Shown here one piece after another: positions 14,474 to 25,891 of a stretch of 64,000 nucleotides of DNA. A program made the translations under genes and the position numbers. How positions within the stretch are numbered: position 1 is the stretch's first letter; every line of letters starts with the position of its first letter. The notes beneath the pieces were generated by a model. That model did no database searches, was not told the origin of the DNA, and saw nothing but the letters and a program-made list of their open reading frames with translations. This DNA comes from Halicephalobus mephisto (Eukaryota > Nematoda > Chromadorea > Rhabditida > Panagrolaimidae), in NCBI GenBank assembly GCA_009193035.1, contig SWDT01000110.1, positions 1 through 64,000 on the forward strand. Direction: 5' to 3'.

Positions 14474-14944
14474 ATCAATTATAAAGTATTTTACATAAGC
14501 CTGTCGTCATCAACGTATTTAACGTTTTAAAAAACTGAAAAAATTTAATCCCTTCGTACAGCAGCATAAAAAGTAATGCCTCATTGGAAATTAGGGTCTC
14601 ATTGTTGTCCTGTGACGTAATTGGGATTCTGGCTTATCAACCCCGTCAGACAACAGGAAATAACCGTAGGCAGAATTCGCCTGATAAATTTTGTTTTCTT
14701 CCTGAAAGCCACGTTAACACCGCTGGGGAACAAAACTGAAATGATCATTTTGAGCAAAACACCGATAGTGCGTCCGATCGTCAGGTATTAAGATAGCGTT
14801 TCGTGGTTTATTCGGTTTTCTACAAAATCTCTTTTTCCCTTTTTGTAAAATTGATTTCTGATTTCAATCAAAGAAGGTGGGAGGCGAGCATAGAGTGTCT
14901 TATTGTCTGTAGACAATTGAAAATTCCAGGCAATTTGTTTAGAA
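14474..14944. other. intergenic region upstream of glt
   Basis: 471 nt with less AT-rich sequence around 14560-14790. An AATTCCAG acceptor ends at 14929, just before the glt ATG, and may be a trans-splice site. An upstream coding exon for glt was looked for but the frame closes at a TGA. Confidence 0.4.
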
Positions 14945-16973
14945 ATGAAGAAGGATTTACTACTTGTTCTTACAATAGAAGCTGTAGTCATTGGAGTAGT
15001 TTTAGGATTCGTTATTAGACCCTTTGACCCAAGGTTTGGTAATGTTATAATTAATATTTTCTAGACTTTCATTTTCAGCAATGATACTATTAGTTTAATT
15101 GGATTTCCTGGGGAAATTTTCATGCAGATTGTAGAAATGATGATATTACCTATGATTATATCTTCTGTTATCTCAGGTAATTTTGATTTAGAAGGTTACG
15201 AGATGATTGACGTTTTCCAGCTCTTGCACAAATTCGCCCATCGGACACAAGTAGAATCGGAACGTATACTATTGTTTATTACATGTTAACAACTCTTTTA
15301 TCGACTTTTGTAAGTTCCAATTTTTATCATATTCTTCAAAGAACTCATTTAGACGGGAATTGTACTAGTTTCTTCCATTCATCCTGGTGATCCGGCACTT
15401 TTCCATAACCTTGGAGAAGGAACTCTCGACGATACGGCCTTATCAACGCTCGACACTTTTTTAGATCAGATTAGGTGAGTACACAGAAGCAATAACTGCC
15501 GATTTATTACTAATAAAATGTATTTTAAGGAACATGTTTCCGGAAAATATCATCCAGGCGACCTTTCAGCAAGTTCAAACAAATTATATCCCAGTTAAGC
15601 CAAGATTACAAAGGATAAACGTGAACGTTACAAATATGACAGAGAATTCCACAAGTCCCCCTGTGATGAAGCCAATATTGGAATATACGAACGAGATGAA
15701 TGTCCTAGGATTGATTGTCTTCTGTACTGGATTCGGGATCGTCTTAAGTATCTTGGGAGATCAAGCGAAATTGATGATCAACTTCTTTATTGTTTTGGAT
15801 GCGGTTATTATGAGATGGATCTCCGCCCTTATGTGGTGTTATCCCATTGGAATCCTCTCTCTAGTCTGCAAAAATATCGTAGATATTGACAACTTAACCG
15901 AAACCGCTCAAGCATTGGCGATGTATGTCGTTACTGTAATCTGTGGTCTCATGATCCATTCGTTGTTGACCTTGCCGTTGTTGTACTACATATTCACACG
16001 AAATTCACCCTTCAATTTCATGACAGGGATGCTACAAGCTTTAGCAACAGCTTTTGGAACAGCGTCAAGTGGAGCAACATTACCGGTCACCTTTAGGTCT
16101 TTAGAAGAGAATCTGAAAATAGATAGAAGAGTTACTCGATTCGTACTACCATTGGGAGCAACAATAACAATGGACGGAACAGCTCTATACGAAGCTGTGG
16201 CTGTTATTTTCATCGCTCAACTTCATAATGTGCAATTGACAATGTTTGAATTGTTAACAATCAGTTTCACGACTACGATCGCTTCAATTGGATCAGGATC
16301 AGTCCCGGCAGGTTTGGACACGATCTTAATAGTTTTGACAACTGTCGGATTACCTGCAAAGGATTTGAGTTTATTACTGACTGTAGATTGGCTACTGTAA
16401 GTTTAATTTGAAGGTTTTGATTGTATTCGTTATTGATTATAGAGATAGAATTCGAACGAGTGTAAATGTCTTAGGTGATGGTTTTGGATGTGGTATTATC
16501 TATCATTTGTCGAAATCCAGACTACAAGAAGCTGATAATGACGAATTAATTCAGCAGATTAAAAATGATATCCGTAAGTATACATTATTTTCAACATCTA
16601 TGACTATTATGCAATTAATTTAGAACTTCTAAATGCAGATATCCCAACTGCAGTGACTCCTAAAACCTCATTGACTGTTCCGCTATCAATAACGAACACG
16701 AATTCTCAATCACAGCCATTATTAACCAAACAAATGTCATTCGACGCAAGTTCAAGAGGAAACAAAGTTCCTCTGTACATTCCCAAGAGGAGGTACAGTC
16801 AGCAGCCATTCTATTATAAAAGTCGACAAGGCCAATTAACAATTCCAATCCCTACTTCATGTTCTACCTCAGCAACACCTTCTGGTCATATTGGTCACAG
16901 CAGAAAGTACTCGTCTCATTCGGCTGATGAGAGACGTTCCCTATTAGAAGGCAGTATGGAGTTTACTGTGTAA
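14945..16973 (+). CDS. glt: excitatory amino-acid (glutamate) transporter, EAAT/SLC1 family
   Basis: Predicted Na+-coupled glutamate transporter of the plasma membrane. Seven exons: 14945-15033, 15079-15176, 15221-15309, 15353-15474, 15530-16396, 16443-16573 and 16624-16973; phases agree and give 581 aa. Helix 1 is LLLVLTIEAVVIGVVLGFVI. FPGEIFMQIVEMMILPMII is the classic second-helix block. Hairpin 1 carries FGTASSGATLPVTF, the substrate-site serine-rich tip. TMDGTALYEA and DRIRTSVNVLGD (helix 8, with the substrate-binding D, R, T and N residues) complete the core. The usual NMDGT is TMDGT here (ACA codon), a change at a sodium-site position. The C-terminal 120 residues are Ser/Pro-rich and probably cytoplasmic. 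The stop lies 82 bp from the convergent guanylate cyclase stop. Confidence 0.96.
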
Positions 16974-17046
16974 TGAGTTTAAAGTTTCAGGTCAATTATT
17001 TTTCATTGAATAAGATGAAACTCGATTGACTAATTACAGTTTTGTA

Positions 17047-17052
17047 AATAAA
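17047..17052 (+). terminator. polyadenylation signal, glt
   Basis: AATAAA lies 74 nt after the glt stop, inside the 82-bp gap to the stop codon of the convergent guanylate cyclase. The two 3' UTRs must therefore abut or overlap. Confidence 0.5.
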
Positions 17053-17055
17053 TAT

Positions 17056-20000
17056 TCACGCGCGATCAGACACTGAATCGACTTTTGTTGTCAATTGATT
17101 TCTGTACTCTTTCTCGATTTTCATATCTGAGATCGATTGTCCGAGATTCACTGCATCTGGGATCATCAGAGATCCATCACTTCGTCCGAGAAGCCAAAAG
17201 GTCTCCATGACTCCTTTTCCTTTGATGATTACTTCTCCTCGAGGTTCAACAATGTACCCACCGACTATTGTGGTCAAAAATTCCTCACAAGCTTTCGAAA
17301 TTTGGATTTTTCCGGCTGAAAAATTCAATACTTCATGGTAAAATTAACAACCACTTACGTTTCCCATTACTTTCCATTCTCGACGCTGTATTTACTGTAT
17401 CTCCAAAGAGGCAATATCGAGGCATCGTGAGTCCGACCACCCCAGCCACGCAGGAGCCAGTGTGGATTCCGATTCTCAAATTAATTTTCTCATTCGGCAA
17501 ATGAGGAACTCGGAAATTTGTTAAACTGTTAAGGAATGAAATGGACATATCAGCAATTTCCTTTGCATGTTGATTTCCATTTCTATGAGGTAATCCACTG
17601 ACACATAAATATCCATCTCCAATGGTTTCGACTTTGTAGACATCATGACCATCGATAATTGAATCAAAGTTAGTATACAGAGTATTCAGAAGATTGACCA
17701 CTTGGAAAGGAGTGCATTTGCTAGCCAATGTAGTGAATGAAACAACATCTGAGAAGAATACTGTAACCATGTCGAAGTTTTCAGGTTCTACTGTTTCCCC
17801 TAATTTTAATTTCTCGGCGACAGTTTTCGGAAGCATGCGATACAGTAAAACATCACTTTTTTTCTTTTCTTCCACTAGTTCTTTCGTCCTCTCTTCTACT
17901 TCTTCTTCCAAGGAATTGGCATACTGTTCTAACATATTGAAGACATAGTCCATCAACAATTGATCCCTAAAGTTCAGATTTTGGATATATAATTTCAATT
18001 TTTTCCGTTTTATTAAAATTAGCTATCAGAGTTCGAAATTAAAAGCTGAACTCCTCGTGCTAATACATAACATAAACTCTTTAAATAAATAAGTTTTGAA
18101 AAAGTTCAAGCTTTTTGTAAATAAAATAATCGAAAAGGTAATCGAAATTAATTGATATATTCTGATAATCTTATAAATCATAATAAGCAATAGATAAAGA
18201 AATAAAAAAGCAAATTTCCTAATAAGTTGGGAAAAATATCAAATCTGTTCAAAGGAGAATTTCTTCAAAAAAGAGTGCACAAATTGCTTTAGTACGAAAA
18301 ATTTAAATCATGAATTTTGATAAAATAAACCTCTAAATCATACCCTTTGCTATTCATGTTTTTCATTAAAATTTTGACCGTCTCCATTTTTGGTCTTCTT
18401 TCTGGGTTTTCATCCCAGCATTCTCTAATTAGATGAATCAAGTTGATATTTAAATCTGTATCTGTCTCAATTGGCGGTCTTGTTGGTGGATCAGTAGCTT
18501 GTTTAACAGCATAAATGATATCATCAATGTCAGTTCTATCTCCGGTATAGTTCCATGCTGGTTGTCGATTAACTAGTTCCGAACAAATAATAGCGAAACT
18601 GTAGATATCTCCCTCTGGAGTTCCCTTTTTGCTTTCAGCTCTGATCAACTCCGGGGCTGTCCATAAAAGTTCTGAAATAAGTACAGTATTCCTGTTTATA
18701 GTGTAACTCTTTACTTTTTCTGGAAGGAGGATTAAGTTCCCTTAAGAAATTAACACCATAATCGCTTATTTTGACTTGCCAACGGTCATTAATCAAACAA
18801 CATCCTGAACAAAGTGCACCATGGACTCCAATGAAGGATTGGTGGATTGCAGCCAGACCCTGGGGAAAAACAAGATTATCTTACTTTTGCAACAGAAACC
18901 TTACATATGCAATATCTCTCATTAATGCAAAGGTGAAAAAAGCATCTGAAAGATAATTTTCGTTTCCCAAGACGTCCAAAAGGCTTCCTCGATGTGCATA
19001 TTTCCAAATAACTAGTAACGTTGGAGAATCAAGACAGATGGCAAGAAGTCGATTCAGATTGTCGTGATCAAGCTGACGAAGTTTTCTAATTGTGGAAAAA
19101 TGAGACTTTGTAAAAACCTTAGGGCGAACTGGGTATTTCGCACCGAAAACGATTTCTCGATTCCAGATAAAGTAAGCGTGTGAATCAGTTTCTTCGTGTT
19201 TTTCGCTAGAAAGTCGGGTAGACGATGAATGACCACTCTGCATGCTTCTCATAGACTTCACGACATCTTGTTTTTGCATATCTCCCCCAATTTTAGTCAT
19301 TTCGAAGTGGGATACGATGCTTTCTTCATTCATTCGTTTTTCTTCTGCAGCTTTCTGTCTTAAGGCAAATAATATCCCTCCCAAAAACAGTAAGCAAATA
19401 ATAGTTCCTGCTGATATTCCTATTATAATGTAACCAGTGGAAGATACAGGACATTGGATTCCATTGAAACCACAAGCAGGAACGGACAATGGACGTTTTC
19501 CAGCTCGGGTTGACCAGATAGTAGTAGATTCGTCCCGGTATTCTGGTTCATAGGAGACAAAGTTCCCTTGAATGACGATTTTGGCAAAAACTACAGGAAG
19601 GTTCGAAAAATTGAGAAAAGTTACAGAAAATATTGGTTCCCTTGTTCCATTCTCGTTTATTCTCACGAGACCTGTCATTCCTTCAAACTCTCCTCGACTA
19701 AGAGAATTCACAAGACTTCCATTGCTCAAAGCTTCAGGTCCATATTGTTGAAGAGTCTTATTAATAGCTCTAGCATACATATAAGTAGCATCATACAATG
19801 ACCGGACATAGATTGAAGGGATAGTTTCATTCCCAAGACAGTCTGAACCACAAAAGAATGGGGGACTTCCCATCTGTGACTGTATTTCTTGATTGAAGGC
19901 ATCAATTTTCTCAGTTGATTGATTCTCCAAATCGATTATTATAGATCTTCTAGCTGTGGCCCTTGCTTCTTCATCCCTTCCATCTGGAGGAATAGCACTA

Positions 20001-21807
20001 TCAATCCAGAAATAAGCAGTATTTGTACCATCAACTGAATTTTCTACTGAAAGTCAGTAATCAATATTAGTACATCATTGTTTGGACACAAATATCCAAG
20101 ATTATTAGGAACTTTCACTATTCTTAATTTCAGATGATTCCAAAAGTTTCACTAGGCTTTGAGATTTTTTAAAAGAAATCTCACTGTACGCTAGAATGCC
20201 TATAAACTATCTACGAGATTCCAGAAGGTTTTAGAAACTACTATAAGACTTGAGAATTCCCAAATCTTCCGCAGTATTCGAGTACTAGAAAAAATAGTTA
20301 AAGTGAATCAAAGTCCCTACTTTGACGAAGCATTCCTTGACTTCGAAGATCCGGGAAAATGTAGACATATTCATCTGTATTCATCTCCTTTTCATTTACA
20401 GCGATGAGAAACCTCCTTTTATCAACGTCATTATCAAAACAAACAACAACGATGCGAGCCCGGAATTTTAATAGCTCCAATATGGACAACATACTGTCCA
20501 TCGTTGGTTGGATTTGACGTTTGAAGGAAATATATGTATCAATATCATCAATATTGACGGCTCGCTGAAAACACAGGATTTTATTTAATTAATTAATAAT
20601 CACTCACTTCCAAATCCTGCTGCAAAAAATCACATTTTCTCTGTTCAGAATCCAGAGTGTAAATTAAAGCAAACTCAGTCCAATGATATTCTAGCATTAC
20701 TTCTCGAACAGCCAGACCCAGTCTGCACTCGAAAAATAAATGAAATTCCATTGAAATTAACTTACGTGTAAGTATTTGCATTCACGTTAGCTACAGTAGG
20801 AAAACGAAGGGCATTGGAGAGTTCTGAGGAAGTTGCTGATCCCCAAGTAAACACTGGGAGATTGTAAAAAGTCCCGAGAATTCCTGTTATTACAGCAGCT
20901 AAAATATTCTTTTCACAGATGAAAATTTGGATAACGTACAAGTAGTGCAGGGAGGTCCAATGATGGCGTGAACGTTATCATTTTGAATCAACTCCGTCGT
21001 AAAACCAGCTGCTTTGGATTCATCACAATCGTCCATGTACCAAGCGAATCTGAAACAGACCGATATTCGTCATTTTGACAATACAGGATACTATAGATAA
21101 GATCGGAAAAAATGATGTGATTTATAGAGTCGAAGTAAAAAAATCTACTTTTTAAAGTTAAAGTTTCGTGGAAAGTTCTCAAATCTTCTAAATTTCAGTA
21201 AAAACCTAGCACTATTAGAAACTAAGTTCTCAAAGCTCCTAGATGATTCTAGAAATTCATGTCGAAAGAACTTCATAAAACACTCATTTCTAATTTTTAC
21301 AATAATATAATTTTCCACTCGTAACAATAATGAATTACAATTGACTCTTTTGGAGTTTGACCATCAAAATTTAAGGTGAGGAGGTAAATTACTACTACTC
21401 ATCACATACGTTATGTTTACATTGCCAATCAAGCCTTCTGAATATGCCCGATTCAAAGCTATCGTAATTGCTGGAGCCGATTGTCCGAATCCCATCAGGG
21501 ATCTCAATCGATGAGTAGCATTTGGAAACAATAAGCCAACTTTAATGCCGATTATTCCATCATTTCCAATGGATATATTCGACAACGTCGGTCGTTCTTC
21601 TTGAGTAGATGACTGAAGCATCGTAATGATTACTAGTAATCTTTCTGAACAACTATTACCTTATTTATTAAACATATCAAAGATAAATAAATTATCCGGT
21701 AAAAATTCATCATATTTCTGAAAGGGAATCTCTAAAGGAATAATGTTGAAAACAGAACCTGATTGCAGTTCATAGATGAGTGAAATAAGGATTCCATACA
21801 AAACCAT
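17056..21807 (-). CDS. gcy: receptor-type guanylate cyclase
   Basis: Single-pass receptor that makes cGMP from GTP, in worms mostly in sensory neurons. Exons from 21644 onward agree in phase: 21644-21410, 21049-20940, 20898-20766, 20722-20608, 20564-20321, 20046-18905, 18859-18715, 18671-18344, 17966-17359 and 17315-17056. A first exon 21807-21759 ([16 protein letters not shown]) adds a signal-like start and gives 1122 aa; without it translation could begin at 21621 (1098 aa). Order: ligand-binding-like ectodomain ([14 protein letters not shown]), membrane helix ([20 protein letters not shown]), kinase-homology domain ([30 protein letters not shown]), coiled-coil linker ([17 protein letters not shown]), cyclase domain. 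Catalytic motifs [23 protein letters not shown] and [15 protein letters not shown] keep the metal Asp and GTP-selecting Glu/Cys. The start is the weak point. Confidence 0.95.
20100..20290. repeat. TTCnnGAAnn-type periodic block in gcy intron
   Basis: Includes a well-preserved stretch near 20217 (ATTCCAGAAGGTTTTAGAAA). It sits in the gcy intron between 20321 and 20046 and belongs to the same family as the other dispersed periodic blocks. Confidence 0.45.
21170..21310. repeat. TTCnnGAAnn-type periodic block in first large gcy intron
   Basis: TTCTAAATTTC and GATTCTAGAAATTC units at about 10-bp spacing, within the gcy intron 21409-21050. Degenerate copy of the dispersed family. Confidence 0.4.
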
Positions 21808-22076
21808 ATGAAGCCTCAAACTCTCCAAAAACTCAAAAATGGGAATAAACAAATATAATTGTATTATGATCAGAAATATAATCAAAATTTTTGTTAAAAT
21901 TTTAAAATGAACAATTGCACAACAATTGAACAGAAAAGACGGCGGGTTTTGGCTTTCTGGGCCAGTCGCCAGCGACTCTCGGGCGCGTATTTTTGGCTTC
22001 TCCAACTATTCTGTTTCCTTTTGCGCCTGGTTGCTTGATTTTTGGTTTTCTTGTTGGTGCTATTCCATCGAAGGAA
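21808..22076. promoter_or_regulatory. compact divergent promoter (gcy / DDT-WHIM-like gene)
   Basis: About 270 bp separate the proposed start codons of the minus-strand gcy and the plus-strand nuclear-protein gene. The right half (21930-22076) is markedly GC-richer and pyrimidine-rich and probably holds the plus-strand 5' UTR. No TATA box was recognised. Confidence 0.45.
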
Positions 22077-24050
22077 ATGGTAAGCTAAATTATATGATTC
22101 CCCCTTGTTCAATACTATATGAACTTCCTTTAGGACTCTGATTGGATCTCTGGTTCGCCACATCTCTACAAACTCGTTCTTGGGGACAAGGTCTTTGCCC
22201 CACGCTTAAAACGTCGTCCGTGGACGACTTATTCACTTGAGGAAGTCTTCAACAATCGTGGTGATACCCTCAATTCGATGATGGAAGTCAAGGATTGTCT
22301 TGGAGAGCTGTTGAAGAAATTGCGACTGTTTCACTTCTCTTTAGAAGCTAGTCTTACTAATTTCATCAAAAAACGCGGGACAGATGATCTCAAGGAAGCG
22401 TTGGACAATGTTAACCAAGATCCAATAAAGTTTTCCAAAGAAACTGCATTTATCCTTCTTGCTGAAATTTATGATGCAATGCTCCTCGATCAAGATTTAC
22501 TGGAATCCTACGTAAGTTTCTCCCTTTTTATATGCGAAATTTCCTTTCTTTACAGGATATCCCTGTTGAGCAATTACGCTTTGAACCATTTTTCACTGAT
22601 AAGTATCGCAATCAATACTATTATTTTGGTTGGCAGTATATCTTCAGGGTTGATGGACAAAGGTTGGTACAATCTGTATAGACATTCTAATTTTTGTTCG
22701 TATTATAGAGCTGGCACTAGCTCCGACGTGTCTACTACCGAAAATGGTGATGGTGGACATTCCGCTCCTCCGGTCATTGCTGTGGCTTCCAGTGCTGATG
22801 AGTTTCAAAAGATTTTTCAGTCTGTTTCTCGTCGTGGTGAACAAATGTCTACTGAAATCATCGAAATCTTGAAAACTATCACCATATACAAACGTTCCCT
22901 TCCTGTGGTTCGTTTTAAGTCTGCCAGATTGATCAGGAAGCAAGAGGCTATCAAGAATGAACGCGTTCTAGCTGCTAAGGCCGCAATTGAGGCGATGAAG
23001 AACGGAAAAGAGAAGCCCACGATTGAAGAAATTGACGAAGTTCCACTTAACAAAGAGGATATTCGGTTTCTTCAGCAACAGAAGAGAGCCGAACGGTATG
23101 CCCGTCGAATGCGTACCAAGGAATCCGTCAGTCCGGCTACTTTGGAGTTGATTAAAACGTCAGAGAACGGTGAACGCCCTCCTTCTAGTGCCTCTAATTC
23201 AAACAAAAGTTCCGAAAAACAATGTGTCGATACAGATAATAAGAGTAATACTTCTGAGGATGCAGTTCCGAAAACTCACGAGGAGATTAACGAAGAGAAC
23301 ATTAATTCACCGACCGATGAGCGTCAGAAACGGATTGACGTTAGTTTTTGTAGTTTTTTCTAGAGTTTGATTTCTTTCTAGGTTTTAATTCGTTACTCTT
23401 AATTGTTTTATTATTATCATAACCTAACTTGATCACTAATGTTACAGGAAACTATCCAAGAAGTCGTGGATAGAGTTCTTAAGCGGAAGCTCAGTCTTGA
23501 GACTGATCTCACATCCGCCGATTCTGTTTCCACTACTGAGCAAGATCTCAGTCTAAATGGGGGGCCCAAACATGCTCTTATTAACGGAAACAACGGGCCA
23601 TCACCAAAGAAATTTATCCCTGTCAGACTTTCTACTTATCCTAATGCCCATTCAAGTTCTTACTACAATTCAACAATTGTCCCTTTACATACTGTTAGAC
23701 GTAATGGTGGCATTCCTACAAAAGTTGCCACGCCTAAAGTAGTGTACCGCAACATCTTCGATCCTAATGACCCTCGTAACGCCCAGCCACGAACAATGAT
23801 CAGAGAAGTACATACGGAACGTACAGTCGTTCCTCGTGTTCAGGGCCCTTCCGGGTTTCAACGTCGAATCGTTCATCTTACTCCGAGAGTTGTTGTTCCA
23901 ATCCGAAATAATACCGTGAGATCCCCGGCCCCAATAATCCGTAGAATTGTGTACACCACCAACATGGGTTCGATTCATTCCCTTCCTCCACCGTCAATGC
24001 ATAATGGTCGACGTATCGAATCTCAGAATCCTAACGATGCTGTCGTTTGA
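22077..24050 (+). CDS. DDT/WHIM-like nuclear protein (chromatin-remodelling accessory type)
   Basis: Likely nuclear protein; family assignment is tentative. Exons: 22077-22079 (ATG alone), 22134-22511, 22556-22662, 22709-23339 and 23448-24050; total 573 aa. The first about 160 residues are folded: a basic patch (KRRPWTTYSLEEVF), a helical region with leucine repeats and ETAFILLAEIYDAML, then LRFEPFFTDKYRNQYYYFGWQYIFRVD, which resembles the WHIM motif of DDT-domain proteins (imitation-switch partners such as RSF1 or CECR2) where a structured Tyr/Trp segment follows the DDT helices. The rest is basic, coiled-coil-like (KNEDIRFLQQQKRAERYARRMR) and then disordered with Arg-rich repeats (TPRVVVPIRNN). 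The ATG-only first coding exon is unusual; the conserved frame begins upstream of the next Met at 22278. Confidence 0.6.
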
Positions 24051-24736
24051 TACTTCATCTGAAATCCCAAAGTGCAAATTTACTCTTTATTTATATTCCT
24101 TTCAAATCTCATTTGGGCTATACTGGTAATTTGTTATTTTCCGTGAAACCAAGCAATACTTTTTTCTTGAATAAGGTGTTGATCTGATAAGAGAGGAAAA
24201 TCGATTATACGAGGATGTGTCCTTCGATACCTATTGATTTATTTGGAAAGTGTAGTTCTTATAATCCGACGAAAGCTCTTAGAGGTTTTCGAGATATTGT
24301 GCTGATCTTGGAAATATTCCAAATTTCAGTGGGAATCTTTGAAACAGAAGGTACTGCAGATTTCTAGACTTAAAATTAATGCAAAGATATTTTGATAATA
24401 ATCCTCTCCTTATATTTTTGAAATAGTGTAATTTTGATTTAATATCTAAAATAGTTATGGAATTCCTCAGAACGTGCCAAAAATTTTTATCGAGACAGTT
24501 CCATCGAAATATTTTCTTTCAAATAGCATTATTTTAAATCTAAGATTTCAAACAAAGTTATGAGATTTTATAACAAATTTCCAAAGTGAGTTTGACAATA
24601 CTTTTAAAATAGTAAGATCTTGGAATCAGCGTTTGAAATTTTAAATTGTGGAATTTTCTAAAAGTTCTAAGAATTGATGTCGAGATTGTTTCACAGCAAC
24701 AACGTTTATTTTTACAATCATAATGTTTTTAGGATT
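24051..24736. other. intergenic region upstream of APIP, with periodic repeat
   Basis: No gene seen. From about 24290 to 24670 the sequence contains degenerate TTC/GAA units (GGAATTTTCTAAAAGTTCTAAGAATT). A TTTTTAG acceptor at 24726-24732 precedes the APIP ATG by 4 nt and is a candidate trans-splice site. Confidence 0.4.
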
Positions 24737-25891
24737 ATGACGGAAATCTCTGGTTATGATCAAAAAATGACTGCTGAGCTATTTGTAGAGCTCATGAAAT
24801 CTTTTTTTGATCGAGGATGGGTGGTGGGAAGTAGTGGAGGAATGGCGGTATCAACTGAGGACGAAACTGCGAGAAAAGTCATTTTTTATTCCCCATCATC
24901 TGTGCAGAAAGAACGTCTAATGCCGTAGGTTTATTTCCCTATGGATTTACTGTCAATGTAATTTTAGGTCAGATTTGTTTGTTCTGGACCAGGAAAACCT
25001 TAAACTTGTTTCTCGACCTGCAAATCCCCGAGTTAAAGAAAGCGCCTGTGTTCCTGTTTTTAATTTACTGTTGAACAACAACGAAAGTAATTTCTTATCC
25101 ACCTGTTTCAATATTACTATTAACTCTGAATATAGGTACCAACTGTGTTATTCATACACACTCCAAATACTCCAACCTGCTAACACAGCTGCTCCATGAC
25201 AAGGATGTTTTCAAAATAACTAATCAAGAAATGATTAAAGGAATAATTGATGGGCAAACTAACAAGAACCTAAATAACACTGATATTCTTCAAGTTCCGA
25301 TTATCGAGAATGCTGAGCAAGAGTACATGCTTCTGGTATGACCTTCAAAGTCAACAAAATGTATACATTTCAGTCATTGTAGCCTCAAATGAAGGAAGCT
25401 TTGTTGAAGTATCCTTCAGCTTCTGCTGTCCTCGTACGTAATCACGGACTCTTCGTTTGGGGTCCCACGTGGCAAAAAACAAAGATAATGCTTGAGTGTT
25501 TTGAGTATCTCTTCGAATTGGCTTCTGAAATGGTGAGATTTGGTGTTTTATGAGATGAGAGATGGAATTTTAATAAATACGAATTGAGTCATCTCTTGCA
25601 CGTTTCTTTTGGAAAAATTAAAATATTTTAAAATGTATCCCAGTTCCTCTTTATTCATTGGAGGTTTGCCGGATTATGGGAGGTGTAATTAAAGAAGTCA
25701 ATGTTGAAATGATTATCAAGATTCTATTCAAAGTCCGCCTATTCGGAATTCGTGTTTAAAAAATTACGCTAGTGAAACTCTCTTGGGATTTCAAACTTGA
25801 TGTATCGAGTCGTTTTGTCTAGACACTAATTTTTTTGTTGCTATTCCAGAAGAACGCTATTCACAAACAGCTCGAAAAGGCAAAAGAATAA
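24737..25891 (+). CDS. APIP: methylthioribulose-1-phosphate dehydratase (APIP/MtnB)
   Basis: Cytosolic class-II-aldolase-fold enzyme of the methionine salvage pathway that dehydrates methylthioribulose-1-phosphate. Five exons: 24737-24924, 24968-25086, 25136-25335, 25383-25532 and 25850-25891; phases agree and give 232 aa, close to the family. Visible landmarks: VVGSSGGMAVS (Gly-rich loop), FYSPSSVQKERLMPSDLFVLD, IHTHS (two zinc-ligand His), FKITNQEMIKGI, VPIIEN and VRNHGLFVWGPTWQKTK (third zinc His and the catalytic region), then ECFEYLFELASEM. The acceptor before exon 4 must be the second AG (CATTGTAG); the nearer TTTCAG would put a TAG in frame. The last exon is only 14 codons. Confidence 0.96.

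Noticed and set aside
21894..22163. 89-codon minus open frame at the gcy/DDT-WHIM boundary
   Set aside because: It is antisense to the DDT/WHIM-like gene start and 5' UTR and lacks splice support.
25336..25382. Apparent premature TAG in APIP after a TTTCAG acceptor
   Set aside because: Using the AG eight bases further (CATTGTAG) restores the frame and the conserved sequence, so the gene is intact.
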